Below, one piece after another: positions 19,278-28,084 of a DNA stretch of 64,000 bases. The notes beneath the pieces are model-generated. The model made no database searches. It was not told where the DNA came from and was given only the letters and a program-made list of their open reading frames with translations. This stretch comes from Methylophilaceae bacterium (GTDB taxonomy: Bacteria; Pseudomonadota; Gammaproteobacteria; Burkholderiales; Methylophilaceae): NCBI GenBank assembly GCA_905339275.1, contig CAJPFK010000001.1, positions 806,001 to 870,000 of the forward strand. The letters run 5' to 3'. A program made the translations under genes and the position numbers. Position 1 is the first letter of the stretch. Each line of letters opens with the position of its first letter.

Positions 19278-21638
19278 ATGACACACTCAACCGCATTCCG
19301 TCTCAAGCTTGTTTCTGTGGTCGTTGCAGGTCTTTTTGCAACACCGCATGCATTTGCTGAAGAGCAAGCTGCAAAAACACAAAAAATTGAAGTGATCAGC
19401 ACTACGCCGTTACAGGGTATAGGCTTGCCGTTGGAAAAAATACCGGCCAGCATCCAGGTGGTCGATGGTGAGGAAATGCACAATCAGCAAAGCCTGACGA
19501 TTGCAGACTTCATGTCGCAAAATCTGGTGGGCGTTAATGTCAATGAGACACAGAACAATCCTTTTCAGCCTAACGTCAATTTTCGCGGATTCACTGCATC
19601 CCCGTTGCTGGGCACTCCGCAAGGCCTGTCTATTTTTTATGATGGCGTACGTATCAATGAGCCGTTCGGCGACGTGGTGAGCTGGGATCTCATCCCGATG
19701 AATGCCGTTTCAGGCATGACGCTGGTTCCCGGGTCCAACCCCGTATTCGGCTTGAATACACTGGGTGGTGCCATCTCTCTTCAAACCAAGAGTGGCCGCA
19801 CGCATCAGGGCGGGGCTGTCGAGGCCTATGCAGGTTCGTGGGCGCGCAAGGGCGCTTCAGCCGAATATGGTGGCGTGGCCGATAATAATGTTGATTATTT
19901 CTTTGCCGTCAATGCCTTCGATGAAAATGGCTGGCGCGACTCTTCTCCGAGCGAGCTCTATCAGTTCTTCGGCAAAGTGGGCTGGCAGAACGAAACGACC
20001 GATATCAATCTCAGCCTGACTGCAGCGGATACCGACCTGATCGGTAACGGTTTTGTGCAAAGGGAGTTTATTGATGATTTTGGTTATGACTCAATCAATA
20101 CCAAGCCGGACCAGACCGAAAACAAGATGGTGTTCCTCAACCTTAATGGCAGTCACTGGTTGAGCGAAAAAACCATGTTCAGCGGCAACACATACTACCG
20201 TCATGCACGTACCAGAACATTGAACGGTGATGTCAATGATGATGTGGATGATAGCGATTTTATGCCAGACTGTTCTGCCGCGGCAGGCGGTACCGATTTC
20301 GAAGAGGAATGTGGAGGCGCGCTGAATCGTAGCAAGTCCAACCGTAACGGATATGGTTTTACTGCGCAACTGACGTTTGATCACGATCTGTTCGGGCGCA
20401 AAAATCAGCTGATTACCGGTTTGGGTTATGACTATGGACGCACAACCTTCAGTCAGGGTACCGAGTTTGGCAATTTGACCGCAGACCGCGGCGTGGTCGG
20501 CGTTGGCGAGTTCAGTGATGAGAATGAAGTGAAACTCAGGGGTATCAGCAAAACCTGGAGCCTGTATGCGACCGACACCTTCTCCATCAATGACATCACG
20601 CACCTGACGCTGTCGGGTCGTTATAATTACACCAGAGTCAAAAACCGTGATGGTCTGATCGACCCGCCTGATCAAGAGTCCTTGACCGAGAACCATAGTT
20701 TCAATCGCTTCAATCCGGCAATCGGCCTGACCCTGACGCCGACTCCCGACCTGACGGTCTTCGGTAGCTATAATGAAGGGAGCCGTGCACCGACAGCCAT
20801 TGAGCTCGGTTGCGCGTTCCAGGATCTGGACGGCAACGGCGAAGCCGATACTCCCTGTAAGTTGCCGAATGCGATGGCAGGTGATCCGCCATTGAAGAAG
20901 GTCGTCTCAAGGACTTATGAGTTGGGTGCCCGCGGTAAATTTGCCAACGATTGGGGTTGGACGGCCAATCTTTATCGTACCCAGAACACGGATGACATCC
21001 AGTTTATTGCCGACTCGATTGGTCAAGGCAATTTCCAGAACGTTGGTAAAACACGCCGGGTTGGCATGGACATGGGCCTTAACGGTACGATTTCCAATTT
21101 CCGCTGGTTTGCCGGATACAGCTATGTCAGGGCGACCTATGAATCCGCTTTCTTTGCTGTAAGCGAGGTTAATTCGTCAGCGGATGGCGATGACAGGATT
21201 CTCGTCACGCCCGGAGACCGGATACCTGGCATCCCGAATCATCAGTTCAAGTTCCGTGGTGAATGGCAGGCAACGCCTAACTGGTCGATTGGTTCCAATA
21301 TCGTGGCTTTCTCTGATCAGTATTCTCACGGCAACGAGAATAACAAGCACCAGGGCGCAGGTGCCAAAACCGGCGGGTATACCATCGTAAACCTGGATTC
21401 CCGTTACAGATTCGGCGATAGCGGCTGGCAAGTGTTTGGCAAGATCAACAATATCTTCGATAAAGAGTACTACACCGGCGGTTTGCTAGGCGAAAATTTC
21501 TTTGATGAAAATGGCGTATTCCTTGCCGATGATGAAGCATCAGCGCTTGTTTCGCCCGGTGCGCCACGTGCTGGCTGGATTGGTGTTCGCTACGAATTCG
21601 GCGGCAGGAAGTCCACGCCGTCCTATGACTTCGATTAA
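19278..21638 (+). CDS. TonB-dependent outer-membrane receptor
   Basis: A 786-residue receptor with a signal peptide (VSVVVAGLFATPHAFA) and a TonB-box-like segment IEVISTTPL at the start of the mature protein. The plug domain (PASIQVVDGEEM to LGGAISLQT) follows, then a beta-barrel ending in VRYEF plus a short tail. There is no long N-terminal signalling domain, so it is not a FecA-type transducer. Acidic stretches occur in predicted loops: NDDVDDSDFMPDC, DFEEECGG and an EF-hand-like DLDGNGEAD before PCKLPNA. The ligand is unknown; iron chelates, other metals or small carbon compounds are possible. It is 14 bp upstream of the sigma54 activator and probably co-transcribed with it. Confidence 0.93.
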   Translation: MTHSTAFRLKLVSVVVAGLFATPHAFAEEQAAKTQKIEVISTTPLQGIGLPLEKIPASIQVVDGEEMHNQQSLTIADFMSQNLVGVNVNETQNNPFQPNVNFRGFTASPLLGTPQGLSIFYDGVRINEPFGDVVSWDLIPMNAVSGMTLVPGSNPVFGLNTLGGAISLQTKSGRTHQGGAVEAYAGSWARKGASAEYGGVADNNVDYFFAVNAFDENGWRDSSPSELYQFFGKVGWQNETTDINLSLTAADTDLIGNGFVQREFIDDFGYDSINTKPDQTENKMVFLNLNGSHWLSEKTMFSGNTYYRHARTRTLNGDVNDDVDDSDFMPDCSAAAGGTDFEEECGGALNRSKSNRNGYGFTAQLTFDHDLFGRKNQLITGLGYDYGRTTFSQGTEFGNLTADRGVVGVGEFSDENEVKLRGISKTWSLYATDTFSINDITHLTLSGRYNYTRVKNRDGLIDPPDQESLTENHSFNRFNPAIGLTLTPTPDLTVFGSYNEGSRAPTAIELGCAFQDLDGNGEADTPCKLPNAMAGDPPLKKVVSRTYELGARGKFANDWGWTANLYRTQNTDDIQFIADSIGQGNFQNVGKTRRVGMDMGLNGTISNFRWFAGYSYVRATYESAFFAVSEVNSSADGDDRILVTPGDRIPGIPNHQFKFRGEWQATPNWSIGSNIVAFSDQYSHGNENNKHQGAGAKTGGYTIVNLDSRYRFGDSGWQVFGKINNIFDKEYYTGGLLGENFFDENGVFLADDEASALVSPGAPRAGWIGVRYEFGGRKSTPSYDFD

Positions 21639-21652
21639 CTAACCGGGACCTT

Positions 21653-23074
21653 ATGCAAGCATCCGTAGAATCCTTTGATCAACCAGCGAATCATCAGGTT
21701 TTCAAGCAGAAACTGCGGGTGCTTGTCATTGAAGACGAGGCACTTTTTGCGCGTGCTGTCATCAAGCGCCTGAAAAAAGCCGGGTACGACTGCGAGCATG
21801 CAGAAAACCTGCAGGATGGGCGGGCGATAGCGAAACAATTCCTGCCGGATATCGCGCTGCTGGATATGCGCCTGCCGGATGGTAACGGCCTGGATATGCT
21901 GTCTGAGCTTGTCATTAAAGGCATTTCCGTGATTGTCATGACGGCGTACGGCGAGCTGAATGATGCTGTCAGCGCCATGAAGCAGGGCGCTATCGACTAT
22001 CTGAAGAAACCTGTAGACCTCGAAGAATTGCTGCTTGTCATTGAAAAGGCAGAGACTTCAACCAAGCTCCAGCATCACCTCGATTACTCGCGCCAGCGTA
22101 ATACCCATGCGACAGAAGGCATCGAGCTGCTGGGTAACAGCCCGGTTATGCAGCAGGTGCGTAAACAGATCGAGCGTGTTGCACAACTGGCGACGATCAA
22201 GGATACCGTGCCGCCGACTATACTCATCAATGGTGAGACCGGCACAGGCAAGGATGTTGCGGCACGATTGCTGCATCTTTCCTGTATGAACAAGGACCGG
22301 CCATTCGTCCATGTCGATTGTGCTTCCTTGCCGGGCGAGCTTATCGAGAGCGAGTTGTTCGGTCACGAGCGCGGGGCATTCACCAGCGCACAGGCTTCGC
22401 GTTGCGGTTTGATAGAAGCTGCGGAAGACGGCACCTTGTTTCTGGATGAAATCGGCGAATTGCCGCTCAATCTGCAAGCCAAGCTGTTGAACGTGCTTGA
22501 GCGCCGGATGGTGCGGCGCGTCGGCTCCACCAAGGAGCGTTCGGTTGCGGCACGGTTTATTGCAGCAACCAACCGCGACCTGCAGCAGATGGTATTGGAC
22601 GGGCGCTTTCGTTCGGACCTTTTTTATCGCCTGAATGTATTGAATATCATCATGCCGCCGCTCCGCGAGCGTGGCGATGACATGTTGCTACTGGCGCGTT
22701 ATTTTGCAACGCAGACCGAGCGTCGCTATGGATTGCAGCAGCGCCAGTTCTCGGAAGATGCGATTGAAATCATTACGCAGTACCAATGGCCGGGAAATGT
22801 TCGCGAACTCAAGCATCAAATCAGCCGTGCAGTACTGCTTAGCCGCGATGACCGGATTAGCGGGCATGACCTGGCGATTGCTATCGAGCCGGGATTATCG
22901 AAAATCAATTTCGATTCCAGCGCCGCGAGTGTAACGCTTGATACGGCAGAAAAAATGCTGATCGAGAATGCCCTCATTCAAGCCAATTATAATGTCTCCG
23001 AGGCCGCGCGGCTTCTGGGAATCACCCGGATGGCCATCCGTTACAGGATGGAAAAACACGGTATCAAAGGTTAG
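21653..23074 (+). CDS. NtrC-family sigma54-dependent response regulator
   Basis: 473 residues in the order REC, AAA+, Fis-type helix-turn-helix. The phospho-acceptor is D71 (IALLDMRLPDGNG) and the Lys is in YLKKPVD. The AAA+ domain has Walker A NGETGTGKDVAA and Walker B GTLFLDEIGELP. The sigma54-contacting loop reads GAFTSA (241-246) instead of the usual GAFTGA. The C-terminal DNA-binding helix is in NVSEAARLLGITRMAIRYRM. It follows the TonB receptor by 14 bp, and no histidine kinase gene adjoins it. It probably activates its own operon from the sigma54-like promoter at 19215; this is inference. Confidence 0.93.
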   Translation: MQASVESFDQPANHQVFKQKLRVLVIEDEALFARAVIKRLKKAGYDCEHAENLQDGRAIAKQFLPDIALLDMRLPDGNGLDMLSELVIKGISVIVMTAYGELNDAVSAMKQGAIDYLKKPVDLEELLLVIEKAETSTKLQHHLDYSRQRNTHATEGIELLGNSPVMQQVRKQIERVAQLATIKDTVPPTILINGETGTGKDVAARLLHLSCMNKDRPFVHVDCASLPGELIESELFGHERGAFTSAQASRCGLIEAAEDGTLFLDEIGELPLNLQAKLLNVLERRMVRRVGSTKERSVAARFIAATNRDLQQMVLDGRFRSDLFYRLNVLNIIMPPLRERGDDMLLLARYFATQTERRYGLQQRQFSEDAIEIITQYQWPGNVRELKHQISRAVLLSRDDRISGHDLAIAIEPGLSKINFDSSAASVTLDTAEKMLIENALIQANYNVSEAARLLGITRMAIRYRMEKHGIKG

Positions 23075-23145
23075 CCGGATCAGGCTGCAATCCCTGACGC
23101 CTGTCCGCATGATAAAATTCTCCTGAATTCAATCAGGAGCAACAC

Positions 23146-24348
23146 ATGAGAATCGGTACCCCATTAAGCCCCAATGCCACGCGTGTCATGCTGTTGGGCA
23201 GCGGCGAGCTGGGCAAGGAGGTCATTATTGCCTTGCAGCGTCTGGGGGTGGAAGTCATTGCCGTGGATCGTTATGCCAATGCTCCCGGCCATCAGGTTGC
23301 GCATCGCGCCCACGTGATCGATATGACTGATGATGCCGCCTTGCGCCGGCTGATTTCCGAAGAAAAACCGCATCTCATCGTTCCCGAGATCGAAGCGCTG
23401 AATACCGCCACACTGGCAGATATCGAAGCGCAAAATCTGGCGCAGGTTATCCCGACGGTAAAAGCCGTTCAGCTCACCATGAACCGAGAAGGCATACGCC
23501 GGCTGGCGGCGGAAGAGCTCGGCTTGCCGACTTCGCCATATGCCTTTGCCAATAGCCTGGAAGCGTTGCGTAAAGCCATCGATGACGGCATTGGCTACCC
23601 ATGTTTCATCAAACCGACGATGTCTTCATCCGGCAAAGGCCAGTCGCGCATCACCGATACCTCCGAGGTGGCGGCAGCGTGGGATTACGCGGCTACCGGC
23701 GGGCGCGTCAATCAGGGCGTGGTGATTGTCGAAGGGCAGATCGATTTTGATTACGAAATTACCTTGCTCACCGTCAGGGCCAGAAATGCCGATGGCGAGA
23801 TTGAAACCCATTTCTGCGAGCCTATCGGCCATGTGCAGCAAAAGGGCGATTATGTCGAGAGCTGGCAGCCGCAGGCAATGGATCGTGTGGCGCTGGAACG
23901 GGCGCAGCGGATTGCGAAGGCCGTGACCGATAGCCTGGGAGGCTTGGGTTTGTTCGGGGTAGAGCTTTTCGTGAAGGGTGAGGATGTCTGGTTCTCTGAA
24001 GTGAGCCCCAGGCCGCACGATACCGGCATGGTGACCATGGCAAGCCAGCGTTTCAGCGAATTTGATCTGCATGCGCGCGCCATACTTGGCCTGCCGGTGA
24101 ATGTCGGCCTGCAAAGACCTGCCGCGAGCGCCGTGATCTACGGTGGCGCTGATGGCTGCTACCTGGATTACAGCAATCTGGAACAAGCCCTGGCGGTGCC
24201 TGAGTCCGATCTGCGTTTGTTCGGTAAGCCAGAATCATTCAGCAGGCGGCGTATGGGCGTTGCCCTGGCTGCCGGCAAGGATGTCGGCGAGGCGCGTACC
24301 CGCGCCAGGCTGGTTGCCAGCCTGGTCAAGACGACAGCAGCGTCCTGA
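23146..24348 (+). CDS. purT: formate-dependent phosphoribosylglycinamide formyltransferase
   Basis: A 400-residue ATP-grasp enzyme making formyl-GAR from GAR, ATP and formate, an alternative to PurN in purine synthesis. Diagnostic segments are [21 protein letters not shown] at the N-terminus, the ATP-grasp loop [12 protein letters not shown], and [14 protein letters not shown] near the active site. The ribosome binding site AGGAGC precedes the ATG at 23146. It is followed after 9 bp by a truncated haemoglobin gene. Formate use would suit a methylotroph, but PurT is widespread. Confidence 0.96.
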   Translation: MRIGTPLSPNATRVMLLGSGELGKEVIIALQRLGVEVIAVDRYANAPGHQVAHRAHVIDMTDDAALRRLISEEKPHLIVPEIEALNTATLADIEAQNLAQVIPTVKAVQLTMNREGIRRLAAEELGLPTSPYAFANSLEALRKAIDDGIGYPCFIKPTMSSSGKGQSRITDTSEVAAAWDYAATGGRVNQGVVIVEGQIDFDYEITLLTVRARNADGEIETHFCEPIGHVQQKGDYVESWQPQAMDRVALERAQRIAKAVTDSLGGLGLFGVELFVKGEDVWFSEVSPRPHDTGMVTMASQRFSEFDLHARAILGLPVNVGLQRPAASAVIYGGADGCYLDYSNLEQALAVPESDLRLFGKPESFSRRRMGVALAAGKDVGEARTRARLVASLVKTTAAS

Positions 24349-24357
24349 GGCTAGGCC

Positions 24358-24771
24358 ATGTTGAATAAGCCGCAAGAACCCGGCACCAGCCGTGCCACAT
24401 TTTTTGAATTGCTTGGTGGGGTAGAGAAAGTGCGCGAAGTGGTCGAGCGTTTCTACGATATCATGGACTCCGACCCGCGTGCCGCTGGCATACGTGCCAT
24501 GCATGCCGCCGACCTGACCGAAGCGAGAGAAAAGTTATTCATGTTCCTGACCGGATGGACAGGCGGCCCGCAACTTTATATCGAACGTTACGGGCACCCG
24601 TTCCTGCGGGCAAAACACCTGCCTTTCCCCGTCGATGAATCCGCGCGCGACCAGTGGATGTATTGCATGATCAAGGCGATGCACGACACCGGCGTGAAAG
24701 AACCTGTGCTGACAGAACTTGCCGAAGCGCTTTACGGCGTTGCCGATTTCATGCGAAACCGGCAAGGTTAA
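24358..24771 (+). CDS. group II truncated haemoglobin
   Basis: A 137-residue globin of the 2/2 type. Group II features include the GHPFLRAKHLPFPV segment with the proximal His, and the conserved Trp in RDQWMYCM (G8 position). It probably binds O2, NO or peroxide in the cytoplasm. It starts 9 bp after purT and is likely part of the same transcript. It converges with the RhlE genes; the gap of 21 bp contains no clear terminator hairpin. Confidence 0.9.
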   Translation: MLNKPQEPGTSRATFFELLGGVEKVREVVERFYDIMDSDPRAAGIRAMHAADLTEAREKLFMFLTGWTGGPQLYIERYGHPFLRAKHLPFPVDESARDQWMYCMIKAMHDTGVKEPVLTELAEALYGVADFMRNRQG

Positions 24772-24792
24772 GCGTCTGTCTTTTTTACGACT

Positions 24793-26205
24793 TCAGGAGT
24801 CCTGCCGCCTTAACCCGCCGAGCAGCGCTGCTACAGGAGTCTTTGATTTGTTGCCGGCCGGCCGGTTGGCGGGAATTGCACTAATGCTCTGTGCCGGCTC
24901 ATAAGGCTTGTCGAACCATGGGTCGTTGCTCTTGCTTTTCGGCAGGCTGCGTACCGGCTGGCTCATGGACTCACCGCGGTCCTGGCGCTTCTCCCGATGG
25001 CTGCTGTCGCGGCTCTGACGAGGTGCAATCGAAACACTGCTCTGTTCCTTGTCGATTTCCCGCTTGATCAGCTTTTCGATTTCCTTGATGTATTTTTCCT
25101 CTTCAGGAGAAACCAGGGATATCGCCGTGCCCGATGCGCCGGCCCGGCCCGTACGGCCGATGCGGTGCACATAATCTTCAGGTGCTGACGGAATCTCGTA
25201 ATTGATCACCATCGGCAACTGGTCGATATCAAGGCCACGCGCTGCTACGTCGGTTGCGATCAGCACGGCAATTTTGCCTTGCTTGAATGCTTCCAGGGCC
25301 TCCATGCGCTCTTTCTGGCTTTTGTCGCCATGGATGGCATCAGCAAGCAAGCCTTCGCGCTGTAGCTGGCGTGCGAGCCGGCTGGCAGTCAGTTTCGTCT
25401 TCGTGAACACAATCACCTGGGTGGCATCGCTGCCGCGGAGAATTTCGGCAAGCTGGGCATGCTTGTTCTCCTGGGAGACCAGGTAAATCTTCTGCGTGAC
25501 ATTTTCGGCCGTTGCATTGCTGCGCGCCACTTCGATCAGGGCCGGATTATTCAGGAATGCTTCAGACAGCTTCTTGATTTCGTTCGAGAATGTTGCCGAG
25601 AACATCAGGTTTTGCCGCTGTTTCGGCAGCAAAGCCAGGATGCGCTTGAGGTCTGGCATGAAGCCCATATCCAGCATGCGGTCGGCCTCGTCAAGCACCA
25701 GCATCTGGACCTGACCAAGCTGCAGGGTGCGCTGCTCGACATGATCCAGCAAGCGTCCGGGTGTCGCCACCAGTATTTCCACGCCGCGCATCAGGCTCGG
25801 TGTCTGGGTTTTGATGTCCACGCCGCCGAAGACAACCAGCGAGCGCAGGTTGGTGTGTTTGGCATAGACCTTTACACTTTCCTCGACCTGAATCGCCAAC
25901 TCGCGGGTCGGCGTCAGAATCAGGGCGCGTATCGGGTGGCGTGCAGGTGATGCGCTGGAACTGGCGAGCGGCAGCAGCTTCTGCAGCAAAGGCAGCGCAA
26001 ATGCCGCTGTTTTGCCGGTACCGGTTTGCGCGCCTGCCATCAGGTCTCTCCCTGCAAGCACAACCGGAATGGCTTGTGCCTGAATGGGGGTCGGCGTCGT
26101 GTAACCGAACTCGCTAAGCGCCTTCAGGATTTCCGGCGCCAGCTCCAGCGATTCAAATGAGGTCTGTTCTGGGTTCACTTCGTGCTCTGCGTTCACAGTC
26201 ATCAT
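24793..26205 (-). CDS. rhlE: DEAD-box RNA helicase, RhlE-like (distal copy)
   Basis: 470 residues with the complete DEAD-box motif set: Q motif around YTTPTPIQAQAIP, motif I AQTGTGKTAA, Ia PTRELA, II VLDEADRML, III SAT, and VI HRIGRTGRAG. After about residue 380 comes a basic, low-complexity tail. These helicases remodel structured RNA in ribosome assembly and cold adaptation. The ATG at 26205 directly follows the TAA of the upstream helicase with no spacer; a second ATG comes next, at 26202. No clear ribosome binding site is seen, so translation probably depends on coupling. Confidence 0.92.
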   Translation of the reverse strand: MMTVNAEHEVNPEQTSFESLELAPEILKALSEFGYTTPTPIQAQAIPVVLAGRDLMAGAQTGTGKTAAFALPLLQKLLPLASSSASPARHPIRALILTPTRELAIQVEESVKVYAKHTNLRSLVVFGGVDIKTQTPSLMRGVEILVATPGRLLDHVEQRTLQLGQVQMLVLDEADRMLDMGFMPDLKRILALLPKQRQNLMFSATFSNEIKKLSEAFLNNPALIEVARSNATAENVTQKIYLVSQENKHAQLAEILRGSDATQVIVFTKTKLTASRLARQLQREGLLADAIHGDKSQKERMEALEAFKQGKIAVLIATDVAARGLDIDQLPMVINYEIPSAPEDYVHRIGRTGRAGASGTAISLVSPEEEKYIKEIEKLIKREIDKEQSSVSIAPRQSRDSSHREKRQDRGESMSQPVRSLPKSKSNDPWFDKPYEPAQSISAIPANRPAGNKSKTPVAALLGGLRRQDS

Positions 26206-27603
26206 TTATGCAAAATTGCGTGGGCGTCTTGCACTGTTGCCGCGCCCAGCATCCTGGCGATTGCCGCTACCGTTTCCAGATGGCCTGCGATCCCCGAAGC
26301 CCTGGCCTGGATTGGCAGAACGATTCTGGTTGCGGCTATCATCGCCACGATACCCTTGTGCGCCTTGCGTACGGCCTTTGTAACCAGCACTGTTGCCCGG
26401 CTTTTTGCCTGAGCGCGGACGGTCGTTCGGGCCGTCAGTCCTTGGCGCCGGGCGTCTCGGTTCGAAACCTTCAATCACGGTTGCCTCAATGCGTTGGCCG
26501 GTGAACTGTTCGATCTTGCGCACTTGATAGCGATCCGCATGGGATGCAAACGACACGGCCACGCCCATGTTGCCTGCACGGCCTGTGCGGCCGATGCGGT
26601 GCACGTAGTCTTCCGCGAACTTGGGTAAGTCATAGTTGATCACGTGGGTAATGCCGTGTACATCGATGCCGCGTGCTGCCACATCGGTGGCGACCAGTAC
26701 CTTGACGTCGCCATGGCGCAGCTTGGTTAATGTGCGGTTACGTGCGCCCTGGGTCATATCACCGTGCAAGGCAGCGGTTTTGTGGCCGGCGGCATACAAA
26801 TCTTCAGCCAGCAGGTCTGCGTGGCGCTTGGTTGAGGTGAATACAATCGCCTGGTTGACTTCAGCGCCGATCAACAGATGTTCAAGCAGCTTGTTCTTGT
26901 GGTTCATGTCATCGACGAAATGCAGGCGCTGTTCGATGTTGGCATGTTTTTCTTTTTGGGCTGCAACCTGGATAGTTTTCGGGGTGCGCAGAATCTGGCG
27001 TGCGATGTTGCCGATATTGCCATCCAGCGTTGCCGAGAACAGCAGGGTCTGGCGTTCGGCCGGCAATGCATTGCAGATGCGCTCTACATCAGGCATGAAG
27101 CCCATGTCCAGCATACGGTCGGCTTCGTCCAGAATCAGCATCTGCAAGCGGGACATATCGATGCGGCCGCGTTCCATGTGGTCCAGCAGGCGGCCTGGTG
27201 TTGCCACCAGGATATCAAGCGGCTGTGAGAGCAGCTTGTTCTGCAATGGGTAAGGCATGCCGCCGACGATGCTGACGGTGCGGGCGCGAATGAACTTGCC
27301 GTATTTGCGTGCAGCTTCGTTGACCTGGGCAGCCAATTCACGTGTTGGTGTCAGTACCAGGATGCGTGGGCCACGGCTCTTGGATGGATGCGGGGTTGCG
27401 AGCAAATTCAATGCAGGCAAAGTAAAAGCGGCTGTTTTGCCGGTGCCGGTCTGGGCAGAGGCCATCAAATCATGGCCGGCCAGGACTTCAGGAATGGCCT
27501 GGGCCTGGATAGGTGTTGGGGTCACATAGCCCGCTTCTTCCAAAGCGCGCAGGATGGATGGATGTAAATCAAGATTTTCAAAACTAACGGTTTCTGACGA
27601 CAC
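26206..27603 (-). CDS. rhlE: DEAD-box RNA helicase, RhlE-like (proximal copy)
   Basis: 465 residues, a paralogue of the following gene, with AQTGTGKTAA, PTRELA, ILDEADRML, SATL and HRIGRTGRAG. The C-terminal part (after about 380) is a disordered Arg/Gly/Asn/Ser-rich tail, e.g. GYRGDDSRNQNRSANPG, of the kind used for RNA binding. The start is GTG at 27603 with AGGGAA seven bases upstream. It is preceded by a long gene-free stretch that may be a regulated leader, as is common for cold-shock helicases. Confidence 0.92.
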   Translation of the reverse strand: MSSETVSFENLDLHPSILRALEEAGYVTPTPIQAQAIPEVLAGHDLMASAQTGTGKTAAFTLPALNLLATPHPSKSRGPRILVLTPTRELAAQVNEAARKYGKFIRARTVSIVGGMPYPLQNKLLSQPLDILVATPGRLLDHMERGRIDMSRLQMLILDEADRMLDMGFMPDVERICNALPAERQTLLFSATLDGNIGNIARQILRTPKTIQVAAQKEKHANIEQRLHFVDDMNHKNKLLEHLLIGAEVNQAIVFTSTKRHADLLAEDLYAAGHKTAALHGDMTQGARNRTLTKLRHGDVKVLVATDVAARGIDVHGITHVINYDLPKFAEDYVHRIGRTGRAGNMGVAVSFASHADRYQVRKIEQFTGQRIEATVIEGFEPRRPAPRTDGPNDRPRSGKKPGNSAGYKGRTQGAQGYRGDDSRNQNRSANPGQGFGDRRPSGNGSGNRQDAGRGNSARRPRNFA

Positions 27604-28084
27604 GAATTATTCCCTATAAATTAAAGTATTTAGCTGTAAAGGCTAAAAGGGCGCAAGCAAATGCATTCCCGCAGCTGGCTCAAACCAATGAGTCATGCAA
27701 CGAAAGGCGCGAAACTAAATGTATGTATTCAGTATTCTTACCGGCGCACGGGCATAGCCACTAACCGGTAACAAATACAAGAGAGCCGCAAAATTACATC
27801 GGGCTTCGAGAGGCTAGGGCGATGAATCATCAATCAATGAAGATTGAATCTGCCGCGAAGTATACGCATTCGAACTGATTTGTCAAAGGATTTGTGTGCC
27901 AACCGGAAAATTGCGCCAGTACCGGGAGCACTTGCCCGTATCGATGGCTGCGCGGCAACGGGATAAAAGTTTCGTGCCCATTTGCCGTTAATAACGGACT
28001 TGATCCGGTTTTTTGATAACGGCCAAATGCGATTCCAGGTTCCCGTAGAAACCAGCCGCAACAGGTCATGACATGGTTTAGCCT
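27604..28084. other. 481-bp intergenic region between divergent genes
   Basis: Separates the rhlE operon (minus) from the GGDEF-EAL gene (plus). It holds the rhlE ribosome binding site (AGGGAA, about 27611-27616) and a short inverted repeat CCGTTA-A-TAACGG at 27985-27997. No convincing gene, tRNA or terminator is visible. A 79-codon open frame on the minus strand (27830-28069) has no family resemblance and no good start. The room available suggests a long rhlE leader RNA. Confidence 0.5.

Noticed and set aside
27830..28069. 79-codon minus-strand frame in the rhlE upstream region
   Set aside because: No ribosome binding site, no recognisable domain, and overlapping frames of similar quality; probably chance.
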